Shown here: positions 40,960 through 51,804 of the stretch, in pieces
Numbering within the stretch: position 1 is the stretch's first letter
Layout of the letters: every line of letters begins with the position of its first letter
DNA from: Raffaelea ambrosiae
Taxonomy: Eukaryota > Ascomycota > Sordariomycetes > Ophiostomatales > Ophiostomataceae
Assembly (NCBI GenBank): GCA_002778195.1
Contig: PCDI01000006.1
Span: 2,547,950-2,611,949, forward strand
Direction: 5' to 3'
DNA length: 64,000 nucleotides
The notes under the pieces: model-generated
Databases searched by the model: none
Told to the model about the DNA's origin: nothing
Seen by the model: only the letters and a program-made list of their open reading frames with translations
Translations under genes and position numbers: made by a program

Positions 40960-41010
40960 CCTGCTTTGGGCCTGCTTTGGGCCTGCTTTGGGCCTGCCTG
41001 CTTTGGCCCG
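40960..41010. repeat. 11-bp minisatellite (CCTGCTTTGGG), about 4 copies
   Basis: CTGCTTTGGGC repeated three to four times in near-perfect register, then a degenerate copy CCTGCTTTGGCCC. Confidence 0.85.
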
Positions 41011-42409
41011 GCTTTGCCTTTTTGTCCTGGCAATTCTTCGTCGGACCCCTCTTCTCTGGTCCCATTGAATTTCCCTGTGGCCGTCGCTGGCCGTCACCCC
41101 ATCCGTGGCGCAGGTCGCCACTTGGGTCTGACCTTTTTCTCTGGGATCTTATTTTCCTTTTGTTTTTCTTGCCGTCCTCGGCAAGCACGCACCCCAACAA
41201 GCAATCATCGCCGGTGGGTCAGGTCGCAATGGCTTCCTCGTCTTCCCGTCTCCTGCCCCGACAGGCATAACTACTGTAGTTACATACCACACTATCCCGG
41301 GTCAGCAGAATCGCAGCCCGATCCTGTCGATCCTCCTGTTGGGCTCGGATTTCGCTCAATTTCTCCCCTTTGCATTTGCTTTCTTTTGGCCCCAATGGCT
41401 TCCCTCGCGCAGGACATGTGCCCGCGGTGTCGCTGCTTCGACACCGGCCGGGCAAAAGTATAAGTTGCTGCGCCGTATTACATAGCTAGACGGCCTTTCG
41501 TCTGAGCGACTTTTGGCTTTCACCTGCCTCCGTTCAGAACTAACCCCCGCGTCGGCCATCCACACCAGCCCACTGACGACATCGCATTGATCTGCTAGAT
41601 CTGCGCTTTGCCTTTTGGATCGCCTTTGGCTCGGTTTGGGGGGACATTCTGCATATTCTTTTTTGAATTGCATAGTCTTTCGGGTGCTTTCTCAGCTTTC
41701 ACGCCGTCGTCGGCGTATCTTGTCCTACTTTGGCGTCGCTCTTTCCCTGCTCGTAGCCACTCCGCGGCTTCCACACTTGCCCATCCCAATCTTGCCATAT
41801 CGTCGCCATCCAGAGGCCATATCAGGCATTCGGCTTCCTGCCATCACGCTCTTTTGGCCCCAATCGCCCCAGCCCAGTCCCTGGCGTCTCTGCCTTGCTG
41901 TCCTCCCATTTGGTCTGCCGTCTGGTCTGCTGGCCCGGTCCCCGGCTTTTTCTCGCCTGTTTTTCTCCCCTCTGCACCCAGCCGGCTCGCCGTGACGCTG
42001 GCGTGGTTTCGCCTGAGTGGTGTCGTCTGAGTGGCTCCCCCGAGAAGTCTCCTGCTCCCGTGGTCTTCCTGTGACCTGCTCGCGCTTCTCTTCTATCTCC
42101 CCCGCCCCCCGTCAGACCTGCAGCAGCTGCTCCCCTCCCTCGCCATCCGCGCACGTCCACTCGCCTCGCGAGCCTCTCCACCCAACCAGCGCTGACTGGG
42201 CATTGTTGCATTGCAGTCCGTCCATGCCGACGCAGCAGCAGGGAGGCGCAAAAAAACAGCCAACACAGTCCGCGTTGCTGTTTTCTGCAGAGACACCTGG
42301 CCCGGCACTCAGCTCTCGCGCTGTGTACAAGCTGCAGCACTAGTTGGGCGCTCGCCCGCCCTCGCTCGCTCACACCACACCCAACACCTGCGGTGTATGC
42401 AAGCACCCA

Positions 42410-42571
42410 ACAGCCACACACACGTTCCCACGCATACACGCATACAGTCCACATGCATAGTACATAGTTCACACACACAATCCGCAGATACACATACACC
42501 ATCCGCGCATATACACAATCCACACATACGCATACACCGTCCGCGGATGCACACACACACACACACAACCC
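42410..42571. repeat. CA-rich degenerate minisatellite
   Basis: Imperfect units of about 17-21 bp built from ATCCGCAGATACACATACACC-like sequence, ending in a CA dinucleotide run at 42549-42568. Confidence 0.75.
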
Positions 42572-43623
42572 ACTCACACAAACGCAACGCACATCCCTTC
42601 CACACCCTCAAGGCCGTACCCTGCCTGTACACCAGACCAGACGGGCGGACCAGAGCAAGAACCGCACAGAGAGCCGCAGCAGATGTGCAAACGTACATAG
42701 TATTGCCAGCCGTACCAATCAACCACCACGTCCACCACAGCAAACAACCTTCGGCTCATACCACCAGTCCACCATTCCACCACTCCAATCTGCAACTCCA
42801 GCACCCACACGGGCCAGATCTGACGCTTGCCAGCTCGGCCTGCAGTCTATACACCACAGACAACACAGACACCACCCGTGCTCCCCCCCCCATCCTCCCC
42901 TCCCATCCGCCTTCCACCGCCCGCCCAGCCCGCCCCCGACGCCTACTGTGCCTCTAGTTGCTTTTTCAATCTTGATTTTGATTTTTTTTTTCTTTTTTTG
43001 ATTTTTCTTTTTCGTTCCCCGTCCTCTGGATACGCTGCCCCTCCTTCTCCTCCCTCTCTTTCCCGCTCTCCCCCTGCTCCTCTCCCTCTGTGCTCTCCCT
43101 GCGAGTCTCACTTCGGATCTGTGCCCGTTTATCATGACAACCCACCCAAGGCTGATAGTTCCCTCTTGTTGGAGGTTCATAATCCCCTTGCTGGGTCCCT
43201 GAGCGTGCATTCGGCTGCTTATTTTCTCGTATTTTTCTCGCCGTTTCTCGCTTCCCTTTCTTCTTCCTATTTATCCCCTCCACCAAGTCACACCGGCACC
43301 CATCGTCTCTCGCAGGCCACTCTCGGCCTGGTCCCATTCTGCATTCGGCCTGATTGCGTTCTTTCGCTCTCTTGTACCTATGACAAGAGCTGCACGACTA
43401 GAAACGATCCATAACCCCTCATCTACGAGACGATAACTCCCTTGTCTTTATTTGTTCCAATTGGAGTCTTGTCTCACCGATCTCAATCGAGAACCGGACC
43501 AGAAATCTGCAGACAGTACGCAGGGGGGCGTCAAAAAACACGCGCAAGACTTATAGACGGCATAGCCAAGCACAGAGACAAGTCGGGGGGGGGAAATCAC
43601 AATTGCATAATAGCACTTCCGCC

Positions 43624-44970
43624 ATGCCTCGCTATCAAGTGCCGCCTGGCATGTCTCACACTGTGGCGGCTCCGTCGCCGCCACAGACCCCCGTCACCAC
43701 TTCGCCGGTTGGCCTCCGCAAAACCGACCAGAGCCCCCACCACCAACGGGTGCCGAACCCCTTCTCATTCTCCCGGCCCTTTAGCACCGACACCGTCCCC
43801 CGCCACACCCACTTCCCGAACTCCAACGGCGCCGGGCCCAATGCACCGTTATTTCGGTCCAATGCCTATCGACCAGGAGATCTGTCGCCCAGCTCCTCTG
43901 ACATGTCATCGGGTCTGGAAGACATCGATGAAGACGACGAGGACGAAGAAGAGGGCGACGAAGATGCCGATGCCGAGGATGAGGACGAAGACGACGACGA
44001 TGACGAACCGGCTGATTCTGACGATGATGATGCCGACGACTCGTCTGCCAGTGCCAGTCCACCCCGGTCTGCAAGCTCCGGCATGCCGGACCACCGGCCA
44101 AATTTGCAACGGGTGCCACCACAGCAAAGGCCGCCGCCGGGCAGCTTTTCCGGCTTTGACTCGCCCATGTCCACAACATCTGACGACGACGACAGATCTG
44201 CCGACGAATTTGAGATTGAAATCACAGAACCCCCCGAGCCATTTGTGCGACCACCTCGTGTCTATGCAACTTACTCTGCCATAGCCATCGAGGAACTCCT
44301 TATCTTTGACAGCAACAGATACGCCGGCATTGAAGTCCTGTATCCCGATGAGACCGAAGATGCGGAGACGGAGCTCGAGGGCCAGCAGAGTCCGCGCCGG
44401 TCACGGAAAGGTAACCGCACTCGGACGACGAAGACGCGTGCCCGGTCCCCCATTGACCACACCGTCGTCAACGGATTTCAGGACTTGACCTGCCGCACCC
44501 AGTCCGATGAGGAGGACGAGGCAACAGAGGCTGCCGTCTACGACGACGATTCCTCGTCTGGCCTCGAAGACGACGAGTTCTACATCAATCTAGTTCGGCT
44601 GCGCGAAGAAAAGCGTCGCCGCCGTATGACCTCGGGCAGCATTGGCAAGCGCACGATCAGTGAGAGCATTGGCAGCGACACCGATAACGAGGACATGCAC
44701 CACTTCCTGGATGCCACCGAGGTCGGGTCCAGTGCTCGCCGACTGCGCCGCCGCATGGACAACCGCCACAGCCTGCAGTTCACCGATCCTCCAGCGCCAC
44801 GCATTGACGAGCTGGAGGAGCCAGACACGACAGAGGACGAGCTGATCGTGGAGGGCGGCGACACCGAGAAACTGGCACGCGAGTTACCCTACTACACCCT
44901 CGAAGTTTTCAACATGGAAGTGGACGCGGAGGCGAAAAGGTCCGCAAAGACCTCTGCGGATGCATCCTGA
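43624..44970 (+). CDS. Uncharacterised acidic protein
   Basis: Single exon, 448 residues; the first ATG of the frame (GCCATGC) is used. I do not recognise a named family. Residues 1-95 are Pro/Ser-rich and disordered. Residues about 100-140 are almost entirely Asp/Glu (DEDDEDEEEGDEDADAEDED). After another disordered part comes a compact-looking block near 205-235 (YATYSAIAIEELLIFDSNRY) and, near 320-370, FYINLVRLREEKRRRR and SIGKRTISESIGSDTDNEDM, which looks conserved by its low redundancy and phospho-site-like Ser/Asp pattern. C-terminus: LPYYTLEVFNMEVD. No signal peptide or membrane segment. Strong acidity and basic RRRR/RRLRRR clusters suggest a nuclear protein, but that is inference. Confidence 0.85.
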   Translation: MPRYQVPPGMSHTVAAPSPPQTPVTTSPVGLRKTDQSPHHQRVPNPFSFSRPFSTDTVPRHTHFPNSNGAGPNAPLFRSNAYRPGDLSPSSSDMSSGLEDIDEDDEDEEEGDEDADAEDEDEDDDDDEPADSDDDDADDSSASASPPRSASSGMPDHRPNLQRVPPQQRPPPGSFSGFDSPMSTTSDDDDRSADEFEIEITEPPEPFVRPPRVYATYSAIAIEELLIFDSNRYAGIEVLYPDETEDAETELEGQQSPRRSRKGNRTRTTKTRARSPIDHTVVNGFQDLTCRTQSDEEDEATEAAVYDDDSSSGLEDDEFYINLVRLREEKRRRRMTSGSIGKRTISESIGSDTDNEDMHHFLDATEVGSSARRLRRRMDNRHSLQFTDPPAPRIDELEEPDTTEDELIVEGGDTEKLARELPYYTLEVFNMEVDAEAKRSAKTSADAS

Positions 44971-46510
44971 GATAGTGCGACAGTCAAGGCAGTCCGCAAT
45001 AACTACGACAAACCCACAACTTCCAACTTTCTCGTACAGCGGCAGGTTTTCTTTTCCTTGTTGCTCGGTCATTCTCTTTTCTTCTTACTTGGGGCAAGCC
45101 TGCGACAACTTGTAACGATTGATGACGTTCCGACTATTACATGACCTCCATACTTTTTTTTTCTTTTCCTTTTTGCGAGATCTCTCACTTGTTTGGCAAC
45201 GACTGGCTTAAGCTTAGTTCAGTGTGCAAAGGGACGAACTGTTTGAGAACTGTTTGAGCACAGCAATACACCTTCCCTTCTTCACACAGCACACACACCG
45301 CACTTTGTGTCTCCCACATGTTGCCTACTTTCTGTTTTCTGCCTCCATAAGTGCGGTTGACACAACACTGAACATCTCTGGAAACAAGGTCTTACACGGA
45401 ACAAATGCACGGACTGGGAAGGCTGTAAGCCCGTCATCGAAAATTGGTGCTAGCATCCTTAATGGATCGACGCTATGTTTTGCTTTGTATAATTAGTACA
45501 TGCTTCCCCTCCCCCCCCTTTCTGCCCCCTTCCCACGCTGTATGTTGCTCCTGTGATGGCACGGTTTAGATCTGGGAAATTGCATCTGGAGCCATTCATT
45601 TGGCCACTGGGATGATGTGGTTATTTAGAGGCTGGACAAAGCCCTCGGTGTTTTCTCTTTTTGCAGCTTTTAAAACTTTCTATTTGGATAACAGACCTGT
45701 GGAACCAGCCAGGCAATACATAAAACTGGACGTTTGGATAACCAAAGCATCAAATCTAGCGGAAGCCGTGAAGTAGTTAAAAACAAGAAAAAAGGGAAAA
45801 AAAAAAAAGAAACACAGGGAGAGTGTAGACGTCACTATTATATGGCATATATGAATATATCGGAATATCCGAGCGCCGATGTGAGTGTGTCCCAATCAGG
45901 GCTAGAGCAGAATTCTGGGCAGATCGTGGCTCAACCGTGTGGCGGCGCTGGCGAGGCGGCGAAAGTGCACGACTGTGAACCACGTCTTCCTCCGTCGCGG
46001 CCCATCAGTGTGTATGCCCGTCCATCCCTCCCTCCATCACCCCCTATACACCGTCGCGAAAAGAGCCTCTTTCCTGAGGCTGTGGATAGGGAATAAGACA
46101 ACAAAGCCTCTCCGCCGAGCGCCACAGCCTTCTTTGCCAGCCCCCCCCCTGGGGCTTTTTTCTGACGTTTTGTCGCGAAGCCTCGCCGCTTCAGGCTGCC
46201 AGTCAGATTCGCCTGACTTCGGCCGACCGATCGTTTCCCTCTTTTCCTTCTTCTTCTTTGCTTTCCCTCCTTCCTATGACATAGAGATTAATTAGCTTTT
46301 CTTTCTTTTTTTCCCTTTTGGACCATCGACTTCCCTGGCACCTTTCGCCTTTGCGCTCGAAGGCAGGCACAAGACAACGCCCAACGAGACACCCAACGAG
46401 ACAGCGAGCGCGCCCACACAGAAGAGAAACAAAGCGTACGATAGACCTAGCGCCCACGCGCAACGCACATCTATCTATCTATATATATACCAACCCCACC
46501 TCGAACAATC
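44971..46510. other. Intergenic region upstream of TAF12
   Basis: 1.5 kb. Pyrimidine runs, A12 near 45798 and C9 near 46140. Just before TAF12 there is a TCTATCTATCTATATATATACC microsatellite-like stretch (46469-46491) 20 bp from the ATG. No coding signal. Confidence 0.5.
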
Positions 46511-49500
46511 ATGAACCAGGCAGGCCAGCAAGGCGCCGGAGCCCCCGGCGCCGGCCAGGCTGGTGCTGGCACGCCCAATCCTGCAGGTGGTGCCGGCGCC
46601 GGCGGAGGCGCACCGGCCCAGGCGCACTCGCATATGGTCATGTACAAGCCCGAGCACATGCGCAACATCAAGGAGCTCACCGCTCAGGAGAAGCAGAAGT
46701 ATGAGAATGGGCTGCGCGCGCTGTGGACCGCGTTCAACGATCACCCAGAGGGTTCCACCGAGAAGGAGGCCGCCCGTCGCAAGATCCTCGAGTTTGCCCC
46801 CGTTCTGGCCCGTAAGGTGCGGGAGCGCCGCGCACGGGTGGCACAGATGCAGCAGCAGGCGGCGGCAGCGGCCCAGGCGCAGAACCAGAGCAACCAAGCA
46901 GCCCAGGCCCAGGCTGGTCTGCAGCAGCAGAACCAGTCGCCCCAGGCCCAGGCCCAGGCCCAGGCCCAGGCCCAGGCACATGTTCGGGCTCTCCAGGCTC
47001 AGCAGCAGGCGGCTCAGCAGCAGGCAGCCCAGCAACAGGCGGCGGCCCAGCAGCAAGCTGCTGCTCTGGCTGGGGGAGCCACGCCAGCCACAGCAGCAGC
47101 GGCGGCGGCGGCCCGCACGGCCACGGCCGGAGCCACGCCAGCCGGACCGCAGCAGGACCCTCAGCATGGCTTGCAGCAGCAGCAGCAGCAGCAGGGCCTC
47201 CAGCAACAGGGTGGCCACGCGGGACCGCAGCAGCAGCAGCAGCCCCAGCAGCGGGTGTCGCAGACGCGGATTCCCGACCACATTCAACAGCACGTGAATC
47301 AGCAGTCGTACTTCCCGCCGCCCAGCCTTTCTGACAAGTCCCCGGAAGTCGTGGCGAAGTGGCAGGAGGATGTGAAGAAGAAGCTGGGCCTGTCGCTGAT
47401 GCAGATTGAAGTGGCCCGGCAAAGCCTGAACCGGCTCGACAACACGATGAAGAACAGGATGGAAAGCGGCCAGCCGTTCTCGCCCGACGACCAAAAGCAG
47501 TGGAAGGAGCGCCGGGACACGGTGCAGAAGGTGCATGACGACGCCGCTCGATTTGTGACGAGCTACAGGAAGCAGCAGGAGCACGCAAAGGCCGCCATGC
47601 AGAAGCAGCTGCTCCAACAGCAGCAGCAGCAACAGCAGCAGCAGGGTGCAGCTGCGAGCGGCAGCAATGCCCCAGGCCCGCAGCAAACGAGCCCGCAGGC
47701 AGCGACGGCTGGTGGTACCGCCCAGCAACCACAAACAACAGCCGCAGCACAAGCACAAGCTGCATCGGCGCAACCTGCACAAAACACAGCCAAGCCTACA
47801 GCCGAACAGACAAACATGGCCAACTCGCAGGCGAACATCAACGGCGCCATCGAGGCAGCCAAAAAAGAATCCATCGCCGCCGCCGCGCGGCAGCAGCAGC
47901 AGCAAGCAAGTGCCGTCGCCAACAACAACAATAACAACACCAACACCAACAACGCGACGACTGCCGCTGCCAACAAGCCGAACAGCGGACCGACGCAGTC
48001 CAATAACAGCGGCAAACCGGGCCCGGGCATCGTTCAACAGACGCCTATCCCGCCGCCCGTGATTCCCACGTCGGCTATGCAGCAGGCTCAGGCCCACCAG
48101 GCCCAGCAGAAGCAGCATCAGCAGCAACAGCAGGCCGCTGCCCAGCAAGCCGCTGCCCAGCAGGCTGCTCATCATCACCATCAGCAGCAACAGCAGCAGC
48201 AACAGCAGCAGCAGCAGCAGCAGCAGAAACAACAGCAGAAGCCGCAGACACCTGTCCATCCCCCGCCGACGCCCATCAACACGGCCATGGCCGCTGCTGG
48301 CAGCAACGCGGGTGCCGCCGCTGCAGGCACGCCGACGGCCGCAGCGACGCCGACCAACGCCAACGCGAATGCCGCCGCCGCTGCCGCCCAAGCTGTTGCC
48401 GCCCAGCAGCGTGCCGCCGCTGCCGCTGCCGCCGCCAATGCGGCACCTAGGGCTCTGTCGCATCAGAAGGCTCTGGAGGAGGCGAATAAGCGTGCTGCTT
48501 CCATCAGCGCAGGCACGGCCAACGGCAGCGTCCCCACCAACGGCGCCCATCCCCACCCGATCGCTCCAGCGGGCGGTGGTGTTGGTGGTGCTGCGGGCGT
48601 CGGTGCCAACGGCATGGGCCCGTCTCCGCAACAGCAGCAGGCCCAGCAGCAGGCCCAGCAGGCCGCGCAGGCCCAGGCCGCGCAGGCCGCGCAGATCCAG
48701 CAACACCAGCAGATCCAGCAGCACCAGCAGCAGGTGGCCGCCCAAGCAGCCGCCCAGCAGGCGGCGGCGGCGGCACAGCAGGCCGGTCAGGGTCAGGCCA
48801 CGACGCCCGGAGGCACGGTCAACGGTGCCGGCGCTGGTGCCGGTGCCGCCACGAATGGTGGTGCCTCCTACGCCGAGGTTAGGTTGCCTTCGCGGCTCCC
48901 CGAGAAGCTGCCGATTCCCAAGAGCCTGTCGGACAAGGCGACCATGTCGCCCGTGCCGGTGTCGCTGGGTGGCGGTGTGCCCCCCGGCCGACCGACACTT
49001 ACTGGGGGCGGCGGCATTGTGGGTGGTGTTATGGGCCAGGCTGCGGTGGCTAAGGTGCCAGCAATCCAGATGGAAGGCGAGGGAGAGCGGGTGCTGAACA
49101 AGAAGAAGCTGGACGAGCTGGTGCGGCAGGTGTGCGGCGGGACGGCCGAGGGCCACGAGGGAAACCTGTTGCAGCCGGAAGTGGAAGAGGTATGCTCACT
49201 GTCAACTCTCGTCTTTCTTTCCTTTCCTTCGTTTCTTCACTCTCTTTCCTTTCTTTCCCTTTTCCTCCTCTTCTCTTCCCTTCTTCTTCTGCCCTATCCA
49301 CCTACGCGGGTCTCTGTTTCGCCGCTAACGAATAGTCCGTTTTGAACCTGGCCGACTCGTTTGTCGATAACGTGATGCATACGGCCTGCCGCAATGCCAA
49401 GGAACGCGGCTCCAAGGTGCTCGAGATCAGGGACATCCAGCTGGTGCTCGAACGCACGTACAACATCCGTATCCCGGGATACTCCTCAGACGAGCTGCGG

Positions 49501-49596
49501 ACGGTCCGCAAGGTGATGCCATCCATGGCATGGATCACCAAGATGAGCGTGATCCAGGCGGCCAAGGTGACCTCGGGCAGCAAGAACGATGCCTAG
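46511..49596 (+). CDS. TAF12: TFIID/SAGA subunit TAF12, Gln/Ala-rich
   Basis: Two exons (46511-49189 and 49336-49596), 979 residues. Intron 49190-49335 (GTATGC, GCTAAC, AATAG). TAF12 (yeast Taf12/TAF61) pairs through its histone fold with TAF4 in TFIID and ADA1 in SAGA. The C-terminal histone fold spans about 860-970: NKKKLDELVRQV, EVEESVLNLADSFVDNVM, ACRNAKERGSKVLEIRDIQL, LERTYNIRIPGYSSDELRTV and MSVIQAAKV. Ahead of it is PSRLPEKLPIPKSLSDKA, seen in fungal homologues. The N-terminal region (about 50-105) has NIKELTAQEKQKYENGLRALW; a second helical block (about 270-360) holds FPPPSLSDKSPEVVAKWQEDVKKKL. The rest is CAG/GCx-encoded Gln/Ala repeat. The stop is TAG at 49594-49596, followed in frame by an open extension to 49740. 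Confidence 0.95.
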
Positions 49597-49740
49597 GGGC
49601 GCGAACCCGCACCGGATGAGCCCGAGGAGAAGGTTGCCAAGGAGCCCGAACCTGCACCAAATGGGCCGGGGGGGAAGGATGGGAAGCCCAAGCCTGCACG
49701 GAAGGGGTCCAAGGGGGAGGATGTTCAGAAGCGCAAATAG
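49597..49740 (+). other. In-frame open extension after the TAF12 stop
   Basis: After a single TAG the same frame stays open for 47 codons and ends in another TAG at 49738-49740. The composition is Lys/Glu/Pro-rich (EPEEKVAKEPEPAPNG, KPKPARKGSKG, ending QKRK), with G/C-ending codons like the upstream exon. It may be a readthrough extension, a recent nonsense change, a sequencing error, or chance. Confidence 0.45.
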
Positions 49741-51804
49741 TCACCCAAGTCGCCTCGGGAGGATGTTTCACTTTTTCAATGGGAGTCGGTTGGGATGCGT
49801 TGTTCTACTTGTTTCTTTTTGCTATTGCTTTTGCTTTACAGGGTCGGAATTGGAGTGGCAAGGCGGGAAACTGCTGCTTCAAAACTCGTTGCTACTGGTT
49901 TTTTTCTTGTGTTTTTCTCATATTCTTATTGTACCCTGTCAAGACCTGCATCGTCGCAGAGGCATCGTCACTCTGCCACAGCAGCAGATGATGAGATGCA
50001 GATTGACTAAAATTGTAGAGATAGTCTTCTTTTAGCTGTAATTTTACCAGAGAAGTATTGATTCAACTTGGGAGCCCACTCGTAGTTAGATGAACTGCAA
50101 TGTGCTTTGCACCATGCCTGCGATTACAAATTGTGATGTGTTTGCATGTAACTACATTGCAGGTTGGGCTTCAATTTGTTGAGATTGGTGGAGCTCGTCG
50201 CCTCACGAGTAGGATAATGGCAATCTGTGGAGAACTCAAAAAGAACTGACGGCATATTTCCTCTTTTGTATCTCTCGTGCCCATTCTCGTGACGGGTCTG
50301 CTCTGCGCCAAGCAGTCCGGAAAGCATGCGTTTGGCTGAGTAATGAAGGTGGGGGCAGAAACGGGCAACCAGGCAAGACAGCTTCCTCCCAGAAAAAGCA
50401 AGGCAGCCATGGGCAAACGTCACGCAAGGCGCCTGTCTGCCTGTTGCAGCTGGACCGGCGGGTGGAGCAGTACTCGTGACTTGTGCACGCGCGGAGCTCA
50501 GGCGCCACAGCGACCGTAGCTGGTACGCGTAGTTGCCAGTGCAGCCTTCGCTTTGTGTGTGTGTTGTGTGGGTTTTTTTTTTAGCTTATCTTTTTTTGGA
50601 CAGACAGACCTGGCCTCAGTGCCCTGTACCTGCTGGCTCCCCTGTTGTTTCAGCGCCTTTTCAGTGCTGAAGCGCCTTGCCCCTGTTCCGCTCGGTCGCC
50701 CCTTCCCTTTCGACAGCGCCAAAGCCACCTTGCGAGTCGTCCATCGCCCCTGCCCTCCTCCGTCCGCTCGTTCGCCCTTCGTCTTTCCCTGGTTGTCTGA
50801 GTCTCTCGTAATCCTCCTTCCGTTTCCCCATCTCTCTTTCTTCGCATCCTGTTCTTCTCGTCCTTGTTTTTTTTTCTTTTGCCCCTTTCTCCATCGTCAC
50901 CTATTGCTTTTCGTTTCCTCTCTTCATCTCTTTTTGCATATTTTCTTGCTTGCTGCATTCGGGTTGGAGCTAGTAGAGGAGAGCAAGCACGCAGAGCACA
51001 CCCGCACACACGCACACCACCCCGGCTGCTACCCTGCAGGCATAGCTTCGCTGCTGTCTTGTGCAAAGCCCACAGTGGCCCAGGCACCACACTGTCCTTT
51101 CTCTCTAATCCGCCAGGGCAAAAGAGTGCCATTGCTCACTCTTTTCTCTCACATTCCCTCACCCACCACCCCTGCGGAAACTAAGGCAACAAAACCTCTT
51201 CGGTCCAGCCGCGTCCTTCTCGCCTCTTCCCCCCCCCAAAGCACCGCAAAAGTCATCGACCATCGCACCTGCGCATCGCATCGACCACCTGTTTTCAACG
51301 ACGTCTGTTTGTGGTCGCCTTGTCCTCTTTTTTCGTAAACGTATCTTTCGACCTTGGACAGGCGAAGACCAAATAAGCATCGAGACGAAAACCCCAACCC
51401 TGCCCGACAAACAGCGAGCAAAGCGAGACGCACACCCACCACACGCACAAAGCGAGGGCGGAAGCTGTAAGGCAACGCGGCAAACACGCAAGTCCGAAAA
51501 AAAGAGAGAATCCCAATCCTCTCTCGGCTTTCTCTCCAAAGAAAAATCCTTCCCACGACCCAGCGCGCGCGCGTAACACCTCCCTTTTCGGTCGACCTCT
51601 GCCTTTTGCAGCGAATCTCTCTCCATCGAAGATCGAAACAAGAAAGCAAAAAAGAAGAGCCTTCCCCCATCGTTTCCTGGTGTGACGGTTTCGCCCTCTC
51701 TCTTTTTCTTTTTTTTTTCGCTCTGCTTTCTTTCATTGTTTCGGCCACCAGAACCCATTTCTTTCTCATCCCCCCCCTCCACGCCCCATCATTCACACAT
51801 CGCC
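49741..51804. other. Intergenic region between TAF12 and RPN3
   Basis: 2.1 kb on the same strand. TAF12 3' sequence, then an RPN3 leader rich in C/T and A (about 50550-51800). The motif GCACCGCAAAA (about 51240) is only loosely like a proteasome element and I do not call it. No gene recognised. Confidence 0.5.

Larger units (their letters stand above)
39736..43623. other. 3.9-kb intergenic region between SPC34 and the acidic protein gene
   Basis: Flanking genes diverge, so both promoters lie here. Includes ACGCGC at 39842-39847 near SPC34, two minisatellites (listed), and pyrimidine-rich leader 42955-43300. A 22-codon ORF at 41395-41463 (MASLAQDMCPRCRCFDTG...) ends just before a possible GTATAAG donor; no continuation was found. 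No gene recognised otherwise. Confidence 0.5.

Noticed and set aside
46475..49156. 893-codon open frame antisense to TAF12, Leu-rich
   Set aside because: The poly-Leu/Arg composition is the complement of CAG/GCC repeats; no domain architecture. TAF12 on the plus strand is supported by its histone fold.
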